This document shows, piece by piece, positions 24,107-32,893 of a DNA stretch of 64,000 bases. Source of the stretch: CAYTAU01 sp964442075 (GTDB taxonomy: Bacteria; Bacteroidota; Bacteroidia; Bacteroidales; CAYTAU01); the NCBI GenBank assembly GCA_964442075.1, contig CAYTWH010000002.1, positions 117,918 to 181,917 of the forward strand. Reading direction: 5' to 3'. Both the position numbers and the translations under genes were made by a program. Below the pieces are notes generated by a model that did no database searches, had not been told where the DNA came from, and saw nothing but the letters and a program-made list of their open reading frames with translations. Every line of letters begins with the position of its first letter. Position 1 is the stretch's first letter.

Positions 24107-25504
24107 ATGGAAAACAAACAAAAAACAATAGCTAAGGCTATTACATTAAATGGAATAGGATTACATACAGGTAATAAATGTGAACTCACTTTCAAGCCTG
24201 CTCCGGAAAATCATGGATATAAATTTCAACGAGTAGATATTGAAAATAAGCCGATTGTAAACGCCTTGGTTGAGAATGTAGTTGATACTTCAAGAGGAAC
24301 AAGTATTGAGGTAGATGGAGTAAGAATTTCGACAGTAGAGCATGTTTTAGCTGCCGTTTATGGATTGGGGATTGATAATATCCTTATTGAAGTAAGTTCT
24401 TCAGAAATTCCAATAATGGATGGTAGTGCAAAATTATTTGTTAAGGCTTTACTTGATGCTGAAATTATTGAACAGAAAGCTGTACAAAAAACCTTTTCTT
24501 TAAAAGATAAAATCCAATATGTTAATAATGAGAAAAATGTTGAAATTATTTTTTATCCCGAAAACAACTTCAGCATTAATGTGATGATAGACTATGCCTC
24601 GGATGTGGTTGCAAACCAGTACACTATAATGAGCAATATATCCGAGTTTGAAAAACATTTTTCAAATGCAAGAACCTTTGTTTTTTTAACTGAACTTGAA
24701 ATCTTACTTAAAAATAATTTAATTAAAGGAGGCGATCTTGATAATGCAATTGTAATTATTGATAAAAAGATTAATCAGGAAGAACTTGATCGTTTAGCTA
24801 GTATTTTTAACAAACCACGTATTAAAGTTATTCCAAACTTTGGAGTTTTAAATAACATTGACCTACATTATAACAATGAACCTGCCCGCCATAAATTACT
24901 TGACCTTCTTGGAGATTTAGCATTAATTGGATACAGGTTTAATGGAAAAATAATTGCAAACAAACCCGGACATTTTTCAAATGTTGAATTTGCCAAAGCT
25001 ATTAAACAGGTAATTAAAAAAGATAAATCAAAAAACAAAGCTCCTGAATTTGACCTTTCTAAGCCTCCAATTTTTGACATAAATCAAATAATGGAACTTC
25101 TGCCTCACAGACCACCATTTCTTTTGGTAGATAAAATAGTAGAATTGGATAAAACTTCTATTACCGGAATTAAAAATGTTACAATGAACGAAGGTTTCTT
25201 TGTTGGGCATTTTCCCGAAGAGCCTGTTATGCCAGGGGTTTTACAAATTGAAGCAATGGCACAAGTTGGTGGATTATTCTTTCTAAGTTCAGTTGATGAT
25301 CCACATAATTATAATACATATTTTATGACTATTGATAAAGTCAAATTTAAACGCAAAGTAGTTCCCGGTGACACAATTGTTTTTAAAGTAATATTGAAAG
25401 GTGAAATCAGAAGAGGGATTGCCTCATTAATTGGCAAGGCTTTTGTAAGAGATAACCTTGTAATGGAGGGAGAATTAATGGCGCAATTATCCAAAAAACA
25501 ATAA
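24107..25504 (+). CDS. lpxC/fabZ: LpxC-FabZ fusion (lipid A deacetylase / acyl-ACP dehydratase)
   Basis: One polypeptide of 465 aa joins two enzymes. Residues 1 to about 300 are UDP-3-O-acyl-GlcNAc deacetylase, the committed step of lipid A synthesis. Zinc ligands are in STVEHVLAAVYGLGIDN and in the His/Asp of ARHKLLDLLGDLALIG. Residues from about 325 are 3-hydroxyacyl-ACP dehydratase, with LLPHRPPFLLVDK and GHFPEEPVMPGVLQIEAMAQ containing the catalytic His and Glu. The fusion is usual in Bacteroidota and couples lipid A and fatty acid synthesis. lpxA follows after 7 bp in an operon. Confidence 0.97.
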   Translation: MENKQKTIAKAITLNGIGLHTGNKCELTFKPAPENHGYKFQRVDIENKPIVNALVENVVDTSRGTSIEVDGVRISTVEHVLAAVYGLGIDNILIEVSSSEIPIMDGSAKLFVKALLDAEIIEQKAVQKTFSLKDKIQYVNNEKNVEIIFYPENNFSINVMIDYASDVVANQYTIMSNISEFEKHFSNARTFVFLTELEILLKNNLIKGGDLDNAIVIIDKKINQEELDRLASIFNKPRIKVIPNFGVLNNIDLHYNNEPARHKLLDLLGDLALIGYRFNGKIIANKPGHFSNVEFAKAIKQVIKKDKSKNKAPEFDLSKPPIFDINQIMELLPHRPPFLLVDKIVELDKTSITGIKNVTMNEGFFVGHFPEEPVMPGVLQIEAMAQVGGLFFLSSVDDPHNYNTYFMTIDKVKFKRKVVPGDTIVFKVILKGEIRRGIASLIGKAFVRDNLVMEGELMAQLSKKQ

Positions 25505-25511
25505 AACAAAT

Positions 25512-26294
25512 ATGAAACAACCATTAGCATATATACACCCAGATGCAAAAATTGCCAACAATGTAGTAATTGAACCATTTGTTACTATTGATAAAAATGT
25601 AACAATTGGAGAAGGGACATGGATTGGGTCAAGTGTTTCAATTATGGAAGGAGCTCGCATCGGAAAAAATTGCAGAATATTTCCCGGAGCTGTTATTTCT
25701 GCAATACCTCAAGATCTTAAATTTGATGGCGAAAAAACTTTTGTTGAAATAGGCAATAATACAACTATTAGAGAATGTGTAACAATTAACCGTGGTACTA
25801 CTGCAAGTTATAAAACCATAATTGGGAACGACTGTCTGATTATGGCATACTCACACGTTGCTCATGATTGTATAATAGGAAATCATTGTATTCTTGCTAA
25901 TTCCGCCAATTTAGCAGGTCATGTTGTTATTGATGATTGGGCAATAATTGGTGGTTTATGTGCAATACATCAATTTTCTCATATCGGATCGCATGTAATG
26001 ATAGCAGGAGGCGCTTTAGTTAGAAAAGATATTCCTCCTTATATAAAAGCCGCTCGCGAACCATTAAGCTTTGTTGGCATTAACTCAATAGGAATGCGTC
26101 GCAGAGGCTATACAAACGAAAAAATTAATGAAATTCAAGAAATATATAGAGTACTTTATCTTAAAGGTTTTAATAACACTCAAGCATTAGAATTTGTAGA
26201 AGCAAATATGCCGGCAACTAAAGAAAGAGACGAAATTATTCTTTTCGTAAAAGGCTCAAGCAGAGGAATAATGAAGGGTTACTTTCCTGAATAA
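25512..26294 (+). CDS. lpxA: UDP-N-acetylglucosamine acyltransferase
   Basis: This cytoplasmic trimeric left-handed beta-helix enzyme makes the first acyl transfer of lipid A synthesis, from 3-hydroxyacyl-ACP to UDP-GlcNAc. Hexapeptide repeats run through the first 190 residues. The catalytic His is in SHVAHDCIIGNHCILAN, and GGLCAIHQFSHIG and the C-terminal GMRRRGYTNEKI helix region are typical. The length (260 aa) is normal. The gene is 7 bp downstream of lpxC/fabZ, so both steps are co-expressed. Confidence 0.97.
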   Translation: MKQPLAYIHPDAKIANNVVIEPFVTIDKNVTIGEGTWIGSSVSIMEGARIGKNCRIFPGAVISAIPQDLKFDGEKTFVEIGNNTTIRECVTINRGTTASYKTIIGNDCLIMAYSHVAHDCIIGNHCILANSANLAGHVVIDDWAIIGGLCAIHQFSHIGSHVMIAGGALVRKDIPPYIKAAREPLSFVGINSIGMRRRGYTNEKINEIQEIYRVLYLKGFNNTQALEFVEANMPATKERDEIILFVKGSSRGIMKGYFPE

Positions 26295-26400
26295 TAATAC
26301 ATAATTATACTTGATGAAATAATAATAATAATATATTTTTTATTAATTAATTAAATTGTAATTTTAAACTATAAAAAACTAAACAAAAAAAATTGAAATT

Positions 26401-26838
26401 ATGTCTATTAACAAAGTTATCCTAGTAGGAAATGTAGGAAAAGATCCGGAAGTAAAATATTTAGAATCCGGTACAGCAGTAGCAAGATTTTCATTGGCAA
26501 CAAATGAAAATTACAAGAATAAAAGCGGCGAAAAAGTAACAAATACTGAATGGCACAATATTGAAGTTTGGAGAGGAACAGCAGAATTTGTCGATAAATA
26601 TGTAATAAAAGGAACACAGCTTTATGTTGAAGGAAAAATAAGAACTGAAAATTGGGAAGATAAAGAAGGAAATAAAAGATATACAACAAAAATATTGGTT
26701 GATAATTTACAATTACTTGGTAAAAAAGATGATTCAGTGGAATCAACTTCAAATACAACTCAAACGCCAACTATTGAAACAACAGAAGATAATTCTGAAT
26801 CATCAGAACAAAAAGAAACAGACGATTTACCATTTTAA
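26401..26838 (+). CDS. ssb: Single-stranded DNA-binding protein
   Basis: The 145-aa protein has an OB-fold at residues 1-105 (INKVILVGNVGKDPEVKYL, ATNE, NTEWHNIEVW, KGTQLYVEGKIRTENW). A disordered Ser/Thr/Glu-rich linker and the acidic tip DDLPF follow, which recruits partner proteins in replication and repair. It has the usual length and sits alone upstream of gldE, separated by a hairpin. Confidence 0.97.
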   Translation: MSINKVILVGNVGKDPEVKYLESGTAVARFSLATNENYKNKSGEKVTNTEWHNIEVWRGTAEFVDKYVIKGTQLYVEGKIRTENWEDKEGNKRYTTKILVDNLQLLGKKDDSVESTSNTTQTPTIETTEDNSESSEQKETDDLPF

Positions 26839-26851
26839 ATAAGATGCTAAA

Positions 26852-26876
26852 TTCCTAAACTATTATAGTTTAGGAA
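26852..26876 (+). terminator. Hairpin after ssb
   Basis: An 11-bp perfect stem (TTCCTAAACTA with TAGTTTAGGAA) around a 3-nt loop starts 14 bp after the ssb stop. The downstream sequence is AT-rich but has no clean T-tract, so termination may be partial. Confidence 0.5.
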
Positions 26877-26910
26877 ACATAAATTTATAAGTTAATTTAT
26901 TATTACTAAA

Positions 26911-28251
26911 TTGGACGTTGAACCCCTACTATATGGAATGGTTGAAGTTTTTAATAAACTTCAACCTATTTCTTTTATCTTAATTATTGGATTGTTAATT
27001 ATTATTGTATTGTTAATTGCATCTGCCCTAATATCGGGATCGGAAGTTGCTTTTTTCTCTTTATCCCCTTCTAATATAAATACAATAAAAAGAAGTGATT
27101 TAAAAAAGAATAAAATTATTCTTAAGCTAATTAAGAAACCTGAAAAATTATTGGCAACTATACTTATTGTTAATAATTTTATTAATATTGGAATTGTAAT
27201 ACTATCTTCATTTTTATCAAACTCATTATTTGATTTTTCAAACTCTCCTGTTTGGGGCTTTATAATTCAAATCGTAATAATTGCATTCTTATTATTAATA
27301 TTTGGTGAAATATTACCAAAAATTTTAGCAACACAACGCCCTGTTGGTTTTGCCAAATTTATGGCTTTCCCAATTATAATTTTAGCAAAAATTTTCAACC
27401 CCTTAAGTACAGTATTAATAAATTCAACCAATATTGTAAATAAAAAATTTGCTAAGAAGAAACAGAATATTTCATTAAATGATTTGTCTCAAGCTTTAGA
27501 TCTTGCATCAGAAGACCTAAAAGATGATGAAAAAATATTGAAAGGAATTGTAAAATTCAGCAATATTGATGTTAAAGAAATTATGGTATCCAGATTATAT
27601 GTAAAGTCTGTTGACATAAAAACAAATTATAGCAAGCTACTTGAGTTAATTGTCGAAACCGGATTCTCGAGAATTCCTGTATATGATAGCAATTTCGATA
27701 ATGTTAAAGGTGTTTTATATATTAAAGATCTTTTACCTCATATTCACAAAGGAAGTTCATTCAAATGGCAATCATTTATTCGTCATCCTTATTATATTCC
27801 GGAAACAAAAAAGATAAATGATCTACTTGAAGAATTTCAGCTCAAAAAAATACATATGGCTATTGTTATAGATGAATATGGAGGAACTTCGGGAATAATA
27901 ACTCTTGAAGATGTTTTGGAAGAAATTGTAGGTGAAATAAATGATGAATTAGATGATGTTGAAAAAATATTTACAAAAATAAATGATAATACTTATATTT
28001 TTGAAGGCAAAACATTACTTAACGATTTTTATAAAATTTTCAATATTGAAGACACTGTTTTTGATGATGTTAAAGGTGATGCTGATACACTTGCGGGATT
28101 AATATTGGAACTTACCGGGAAAATGCCTCAAATAAACGAAATTATAGAATATGGTGATTTTAATTTCAAGGTCAAATCTGTTGATAATAGGAGAATTAAA
28201 CAAATAATAGTAACTGTAAAAGGAAATATTAAAGCACAAGATGATATATAA
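26911..28251 (+). CDS. gldE: Gliding motility-associated protein GldE (CNNM/CBS type)
   Basis: The inner-membrane protein of 446 aa has an N-terminal DUF21/CNNM region with four hydrophobic segments (about residues 20-170, including SGSEVAFFSLSP and FGEILPKILATQRP). A cytosolic pair of CBS domains (VSRLYVKSVDI, MAIVIDEYGGTSGIITLEDVLEEIVGEI) and a C-terminal CorC/HlyC domain follow. In Bacteroidota this paralogue is linked to gliding and T9SS. The TTG start at 26911 gives MDVEP, which matches homologues; an ATG at 26938 is the alternative. It overlaps gldD by 11 bp. Confidence 0.93.
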   Translation: MDVEPLLYGMVEVFNKLQPISFILIIGLLIIIVLLIASALISGSEVAFFSLSPSNINTIKRSDLKKNKIILKLIKKPEKLLATILIVNNFINIGIVILSSFLSNSLFDFSNSPVWGFIIQIVIIAFLLLIFGEILPKILATQRPVGFAKFMAFPIIILAKIFNPLSTVLINSTNIVNKKFAKKKQNISLNDLSQALDLASEDLKDDEKILKGIVKFSNIDVKEIMVSRLYVKSVDIKTNYSKLLELIVETGFSRIPVYDSNFDNVKGVLYIKDLLPHIHKGSSFKWQSFIRHPYYIPETKKINDLLEEFQLKKIHMAIVIDEYGGTSGIITLEDVLEEIVGEINDELDDVEKIFTKINDNTYIFEGKTLLNDFYKIFNIEDTVFDDVKGDADTLAGLILELTGKMPQINEIIEYGDFNFKVKSVDNRRIKQIIVTVKGNIKAQDDI

Positions 28252-28801
28252 ATATATTATAATAAGCATAATATTATTATTAATATTTTCATGCGAACAA
28301 GACTACGTTCCAAAACCAAGAGTTTATTTTAGAATTGACCTGCCTGAAAAAGAATATCAAACTTATTCTTCAGATTATCCTTTTACTTTTGAATATCCCG
28401 TATATTCAAAAGTTGTTGATTATAAAAAAGACTCTTGCTGGGTAAATATTATATATCCTGATTTTAATGCAATAATTTATTTAACATATAAAACAATAAA
28501 TAACAATTTACCTGCATATCTTGAAGAAACCAGACATTTTGTTTACAAACATACAATTAAAGCCGACGCAATAAATGAATATTTGTTACCATATCCTGAA
28601 AAAAGTGTTTATGCTATTCTTTATGAAATAAAAGGAAATGCCGCTTCTTCTGTAAATTTCTACGCAACAGACAGTATCAATAATTTTTTAAGAGGAGCAT
28701 TATATTTTAATGTTGCACCCAATAAAGATTCTCTAGACCCTGTAATAAATTTTATTACAGATGACATTGCACATTTAATAGAAACATTGGAGTGGAAATA
28801 A
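28241..28801 (+). CDS. gldD: Gliding motility lipoprotein GldD
   Basis: The 186-aa lipoprotein has a signal peptide with a lipobox cysteine in LLIFSC (residue 18). A conserved N-terminal KPRVYFRIDLPEKEY, then CWVNIIYPDFNAIIYLTYK, follows. GldD is needed for gliding and T9SS function in Flavobacterium and is typically adjacent to gldE, as here with overlapping ends. The product should be attached to the periplasmic face of a membrane. The gene converges on mazG with only 6 bp between stops and no visible terminator. Confidence 0.93.
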   Translation: MIYKYIIISIILLLIFSCEQDYVPKPRVYFRIDLPEKEYQTYSSDYPFTFEYPVYSKVVDYKKDSCWVNIIYPDFNAIIYLTYKTINNNLPAYLEETRHFVYKHTIKADAINEYLLPYPEKSVYAILYEIKGNAASSVNFYATDSINNFLRGALYFNVAPNKDSLDPVINFITDDIAHLIETLEWK

Positions 28802-28807
28802 AATTCC

Positions 28808-29581
28808 TTAATCATATTTCTTAGCATTTTGCCAAATCTCCTCCATTTCATCAAGGCTCATATCATGTAAGGATTTACCTTTAAGAATAGTTTGATCTTC
28901 TAAATATTTAAACCTCTTAATGAACTTCTTGTTTGTTCTTTCTAAAGCATTCTCAGGGTCAATTTCGTAAAGTCGGGCAGCATTAATTATTGAAAATAAT
29001 AAATCTCCAAATTCTGCTTCAACTTTTTCTTTATTGTCTTCTTTATTAATCTCAATTATCAATTCTTTAAGTTCTTCGTCTACCTTGTCCCAGACCTGTT
29101 CTCTTATATCCCAGTCAAATCCAACACCTTTTACTTTTTCTTGTATCCTGTTTGCTTTAATTAATGCAGGTAAAAATTTGGGAACTCCTTCCAGAACACG
29201 CCTATTTTTACCTTCTTTAAGTTTCAGTTTTTCCCAATTATCTGCAACATCTTCGGCACTGTTAACTTTAACATCTCCATATATGTGTGGATGGCGATAA
29301 ATAAGCTTATTACAAATAGTATTTATTACATCTGTTATATCAAAATCGTTTGTTTCAGAACCAATTTTAGCATAAAACACAATATGCAAAATAAGGTCGC
29401 CTAGTTCTTTTTTTATTTCTTCAGTATTACCATTAATAATAGCATCTGCAAGTTCGTATGTCTCTTCAATTGTAAGTTTTCTCAAACTTTCAAATGTTTG
29501 TTTCTTATCCCACGGACATTTATCACGTAAATTATCCATTATAGATAATAAGCGGTTGAATGCTTCAAGTTCCTTTTTCAC
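28808..29581 (-). CDS. mazG: Nucleoside triphosphate pyrophosphohydrolase MazG
   Basis: The cytoplasmic housecleaning enzyme hydrolyses (d)NTPs to monophosphates and pyrophosphate. The 257-aa protein has two MazG domains. The N-terminal one has RDKCPWDKKQTFESL and EETYELADAI with ELGDLILHIVFYA, giving the EExxE and ExxD metal ligands. The C-terminal one has EEQ-like ELIIEINKE and EAEFGDLLFSIINAARLYEIDPENAL. The length fits the two-domain type. Confidence 0.95.
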   Translation of the reverse strand: MKKELEAFNRLLSIMDNLRDKCPWDKKQTFESLRKLTIEETYELADAIINGNTEEIKKELGDLILHIVFYAKIGSETNDFDITDVINTICNKLIYRHPHIYGDVKVNSAEDVADNWEKLKLKEGKNRRVLEGVPKFLPALIKANRIQEKVKGVGFDWDIREQVWDKVDEELKELIIEINKEDNKEKVEAEFGDLLFSIINAARLYEIDPENALERTNKKFIKRFKYLEDQTILKGKSLHDMSLDEMEEIWQNAKKYD

Positions 29582-29612
29582 TTTCTAATTTTTTAAATTT
29601 ATTAAATATTAA

Positions 29613-29690
29613 TACCCTGAATTGGTACAGGGTAAACACCATGTATTGTTTTGCCTCTAATTCCTTCCGCATAAGACAGATTATAAGGGG
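29613..29690. repeat. Dispersed repeat at a gene end, inverted copy
   Basis: The segment 29642-29664 (TGTATTGTTTTGCCTC...) is the reverse complement of 22988-23010 at 21 of 23 positions. A TACCCTG/CAGGGTA hairpin (29613-29619 with 29628-29634) precedes it. A TATAAGGGGCTTTT segment corresponding to the AAAGCCCCT end of the other copy follows and encodes the last residues (KSPL) and stop of the gene ending at 29681. Confidence 0.75.
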
Positions 29691-29980
29691 CTTTTAAATG
29701 CATCTTCAACTGTCCAAGCTTGAGCAGGAGAACTAAATAGTTGTTTTACTTTATTCCATGTTTCTTTAAACATTTCTGAATTTCGATAGTTTTCTAAATC
29801 TTGTTCCGATTTCCAAATGCTGTAACTAAAAAATTTTGTTTTTATTTTTTTATCACACATTATGTCGACCTGCTTACAACCCTGAGATGCAAGTATCTTG
29901 CCTTGATATGCTTGGACTAAATCTTTAAATTTTTCAACATCCAAAACATTTACATTCATCTTTACAATTCTTGTTATCAT
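29681..29980 (-). CDS. Antibiotic biosynthesis monooxygenase (ABM) fold protein
   Basis: The 99-aa protein has the ABM/dimeric ferredoxin-like fold: ITRIVKMNVNVLDVEKFKDLV, GCKQVDIMCD and FFSYSIWKSEQDLENYRNSEMFKETW. Members are small dimeric oxygenases or haem-degrading proteins, but many have unknown substrates. It overlaps the upstream SAM hydrolase gene by 4 bp (ATGA), so the two are translationally coupled. Its last codons come from a dispersed repeat. Confidence 0.85.
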   Translation of the reverse strand: MITRIVKMNVNVLDVEKFKDLVQAYQGKILASQGCKQVDIMCDKKIKTKFFSYSIWKSEQDLENYRNSEMFKETWNKVKQLFSSPAQAWTVEDAFKSPL

Positions 29981-30762
29981 AAAAATTCTATTCTTATTTG
30001 TGAGTCAACATCAAGTTTAAAAAATTGTTTTACAGAGCCATATTTAATTGCAATTTCCAATAAATTCAACGAATTAAATAATGCAATTAATTCTCCGTCT
30101 TCTGTTTCAAAATAACTATTATTTATCTTGCTTATTAAATGTATATTATTTTGAAGATAAATTACAAATTTCCTTCCTTTTCCTGCATTAACAAAAAGGT
30201 CTTTGTTGATATTAGTTATTGCATTTTCATATGAATCGATATAAATTACTTTGCCCGAAATAATAGTATTATCCCCATGTTCATCAATAGTCGGCATATA
30301 TGCTATTTGCCTGTTAATACTACTTTGCTCTTCTCCAAGGTCGTTAATATTTTTTCCTTTAATTAAATGGGAAACAGCTTGCGGGAAAACATTAAGTTCG
30401 GGAAAAGTTACATGCTCATTAGTACTTGCTAATTTCACGACTATATCAGGTTGTGAATCGAACAATAATCCTAATATTCCATTATCAGAACAAACAAAAT
30501 AATGATTATTATGCTTAACAGCGACATGCTTATTTTTATCTGTCAACTCACTATTAACACAAATTACATGTACGCTACTTTCCGGAAATTGCTTATAACA
30601 ACTTCTTAAAATAAATGCCGCCTGAATAATACTAAATTTAGTAATATTATGCGTAATGTCTATTATGATATTATCTATGCCTTTAGATAATAATGCTCCT
30701 TTCACAGCACCAACATAAAAATCATTGATATTCCATTCTGTGGTTAATGTTATTACAGGCAT
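29977..30762 (-). CDS. SAM hydroxide adenosyltransferase (DUF62 family)
   Basis: The 261-aa protein belongs to the family that includes fluorinase and chlorinase; most members hydrolyse S-adenosylmethionine to adenosine and methionine. Conserved features are the N-terminal ITLTTEWN followed by DFYVGAVKGALL, DITHNITKFSIIQAAFILR, FVCSDNGILGLL and the central GKVIYIDSYENAITNI. The C-terminal domain shows SYFETEDGELIALFNSLNLLEIAI. The halogenase-specific residues cannot be judged reliably, so simple SAM hydrolysis is the safer call. Confidence 0.92.
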   Translation of the reverse strand: MPVITLTTEWNINDFYVGAVKGALLSKGIDNIIIDITHNITKFSIIQAAFILRSCYKQFPESSVHVICVNSELTDKNKHVAVKHNNHYFVCSDNGILGLLFDSQPDIVVKLASTNEHVTFPELNVFPQAVSHLIKGKNINDLGEEQSSINRQIAYMPTIDEHGDNTIISGKVIYIDSYENAITNINKDLFVNAGKGRKFVIYLQNNIHLISKINNSYFETEDGELIALFNSLNLLEIAIKYGSVKQFFKLDVDSQIRIEFL

Positions 30763-30851
30763 TTGTTAATAATTGAAATTATTTAAACACAATTTATGAT
30801 AAAAAATTCATTATTTTGCATTTCAAAATTAATTATAAATTGTTAATCTTA

Positions 30852-31811
30852 ATGGCTGAAAAAATAATATCTTTAGAAAAAATAGATTTTCTTGAATTTT
30901 ATGGAACTAATAATTCAAAATTGAATTTAATTTCTAATTATTTCCCCAAATTAAAAATTATTGGCAGAGGGGATGAAATAAAAGTATTTGGTGAAACAAA
31001 AGAAATTTTAAAATTTGAAGAAAAGATCAAATCAATAATTACACACCTTAATCAATACAACAATATTACAAAAGAAAACATTTTACGAATATTGGATAAC
31101 AAAGAGGAACCTATTTTAAAAGATAGTGTTATCAATAATAATATTCTTGTTTACGGCAATAATGGAAAAGCAATAAAAGCCCGAACTAAAAATCAAAAAA
31201 AATTAGTAAGCGAACATCAAAAAAATGATTTGCTTTTTGCAATAGGTCCTGCCGGTACAGGAAAAACATACACAGCAATTGCGTTAGCAGTAAATATGTT
31301 AAAAGACAAAAAAGTAAAAAAAATTATATTAAGCCGACCTGCTGTAGAAGCAGGTGAGAATTTAGGATTTTTACCCGGAGATCTTAAAGAAAAACTTGAT
31401 CCATACCTGCAACCACTATATGATGCTCTTAGAGATATGATTCCGTCAAAAAAGCTTGCTGAATATTTTGAATTTGGAATTATTGAAATTGCTCCTTTAG
31501 CATTTATGCGCGGTCGTACTTTGGAAAATGCTTTTGTAATTCTTGATGAAGCCCAAAATTCTACAATAAATCAGCTAAAAATGTTCTTAACAAGAATGGG
31601 AACTCATTCAAAATTTATAGTTACAGGCGATCTTACCCAAATTGATTTATTAAATAAAAATCAGTCCGGTCTTTTACATGCGATTAAAATTTTGAAAAAT
31701 GTAAAAAATATTTCCATTATTGAATTTGACGAAAAAGACACTATGAGACACGAATTAGTTAATAAAATTGTAGTTGCTTATAGTGTTGAGGAAAATAAAA
31801 AAGAGAAATAA
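30852..31811 (+). CDS. phoH: PhoH-like ATPase
   Basis: The cytoplasmic 319-aa P-loop NTPase has a KH-like N-terminal domain of about 110 residues (IISLEKIDFLEFYGTNN, LKIIGRGDEIKVFGE). The PhoH core follows with Walker A GPAGTGKTYTA at about residue 132, LSRPAVEAGENLGFLPGDL and Walker B FVILDEAQNST. PhoH proteins are implicated in RNA metabolism near YbeY. The ATG at 30852 (MAEKII) is preferred over an upstream TTG at 30816. It converges with the hydrolase gene downstream. Confidence 0.95.
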   Translation: MAEKIISLEKIDFLEFYGTNNSKLNLISNYFPKLKIIGRGDEIKVFGETKEILKFEEKIKSIITHLNQYNNITKENILRILDNKEEPILKDSVINNNILVYGNNGKAIKARTKNQKKLVSEHQKNDLLFAIGPAGTGKTYTAIALAVNMLKDKKVKKIILSRPAVEAGENLGFLPGDLKEKLDPYLQPLYDALRDMIPSKKLAEYFEFGIIEIAPLAFMRGRTLENAFVILDEAQNSTINQLKMFLTRMGTHSKFIVTGDLTQIDLLNKNQSGLLHAIKILKNVKNISIIEFDEKDTMRHELVNKIVVAYSVEENKKEK

Positions 31812-31833
31812 CTATATCAAAAGCAATAATCGT

Positions 31834-32562
31834 CTAATTTATTGTTTTAAAAAATAAAAATAAAGCAAGCCAATATTCTTTATGTGTTTCACTGTTTGTG
31901 AATAAGGCTTTTGCTCCGTGTACACCATCACCTTCCTGGGGTTGAAAAATTGTTTTATAATCTTTTGGGACTTCTGTAAACATTTCATCAACATATTTGA
32001 ACTCATGTTTAGAAGAAGCAATAAATGTTGGTTTTAAATAGCCCTTTAATTCGTCTGCGACTTTAATTTTTGGCAAAAAATATTCTCCCGGACTAAAAGC
32101 AATAACAGCTTTAATTTTAGATTCATTTTTTGCAATTTTTAAACATAATGAAGCAGAATATGAACTGCCAAAAACTATCATATTTTGTTTTGACCTTTCC
32201 CAAGTCCATTCAATTGCAGCTAATATATCTTGTTCTGCATCTAAATATCCGGTTGGTAATCCTTGTTTTTTAGCCCTGATGGCTGTTTCATTTTGCACAA
32301 AATTAAAATTATCACCAGAACGTAAATCAACAGCTAAACAATTATATCCAAGTTTTAACAATTTAATTGCTATTTCTTTATATTCTCCTTTACTAGAATT
32401 AGCTTGATGAAATAAAACAATATATGGTAATGTTTCATCTAATTCATACAGGTTTGCAGTAATTTCAAGTCCATCTGGAGCTTTAAAAGTAACCGTTTCT
32501 TGTGATATTAAATTAAATGAAAAAAATAAGCCTGAAATTAAAATTAAAATTGTTTTATACAT
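31834..32562 (-). CDS. Alpha/beta hydrolase, probably exported
   Basis: The 242-aa protein begins with a signal peptide (MYKTILILISGLFFSFNLISQE). The alpha/beta hydrolase fold shows an oxyanion region VLFHQANSSKGEY, the nucleophile elbow VFGSSYSASLC and a late His in GDGVHGAKAL. It resembles dienelactone-hydrolase-like esterases of the Bacteroidota periplasm; the substrate is unknown. It is transcribed alone, convergent with phoH. Confidence 0.85.
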   Translation of the reverse strand: MYKTILILISGLFFSFNLISQETVTFKAPDGLEITANLYELDETLPYIVLFHQANSSKGEYKEIAIKLLKLGYNCLAVDLRSGDNFNFVQNETAIRAKKQGLPTGYLDAEQDILAAIEWTWERSKQNMIVFGSSYSASLCLKIAKNESKIKAVIAFSPGEYFLPKIKVADELKGYLKPTFIASSKHEFKYVDEMFTEVPKDYKTIFQPQEGDGVHGAKALFTNSETHKEYWLALFLFFKTIN

Positions 32563-32644
32563 AAGTAAGATAGATATATAATTAATTATAGAATAATGAA
32601 TTTTTTATAATATATTGCAAATTCTATGCCTTAAATAAGTAATA

Positions 32645-32887
32645 TTAAACTGATTCTACAAGTACAATAATATTATTCTTTTTTACCTCAACTACACCAC
32701 CTCCAATTTGCAAAAATGTTTCGTCTCCATCAGTTGTTATAATTTTAATTTCCCCTGCATCCAGAGTAGAGATAATAGGTGCGTGGTTTTTCAACACAGC
32801 AAAAGAACCGGCACTTCCAGGAAAACGAACAAGTTCAACTTCTCCATCAAAAACCTTTTTATCGGGTGTTATAATCTCTAATTGCAT
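32645..32887 (-). CDS. atpC: F1F0 ATP synthase subunit epsilon
   Basis: The 80-aa protein is the short form of epsilon, containing only the N-terminal beta-sandwich (LEIITPDKKVFDGEVELVRFPGSAGSFAVLKNHAPIIS). The helical C-terminal hairpin, which inhibits ATP hydrolysis in longer homologues, is absent, as is common in Bacteroidota. The gene follows atpD by 6 bp in the same operon. The remaining ATP synthase genes are not in the window. Confidence 0.95.
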   Translation of the reverse strand: MQLEIITPDKKVFDGEVELVRFPGSAGSFAVLKNHAPIISTLDAGEIKIITTDGDETFLQIGGGVVEVKKNNIIVLVESV

Positions 32888-32893
32888 AATAAT

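Noticed and set aside
24107..25504. LpxC-FabZ fusion as a novelty
   Set aside because: This fusion is well known in Bacteroidota and is ordinary here.
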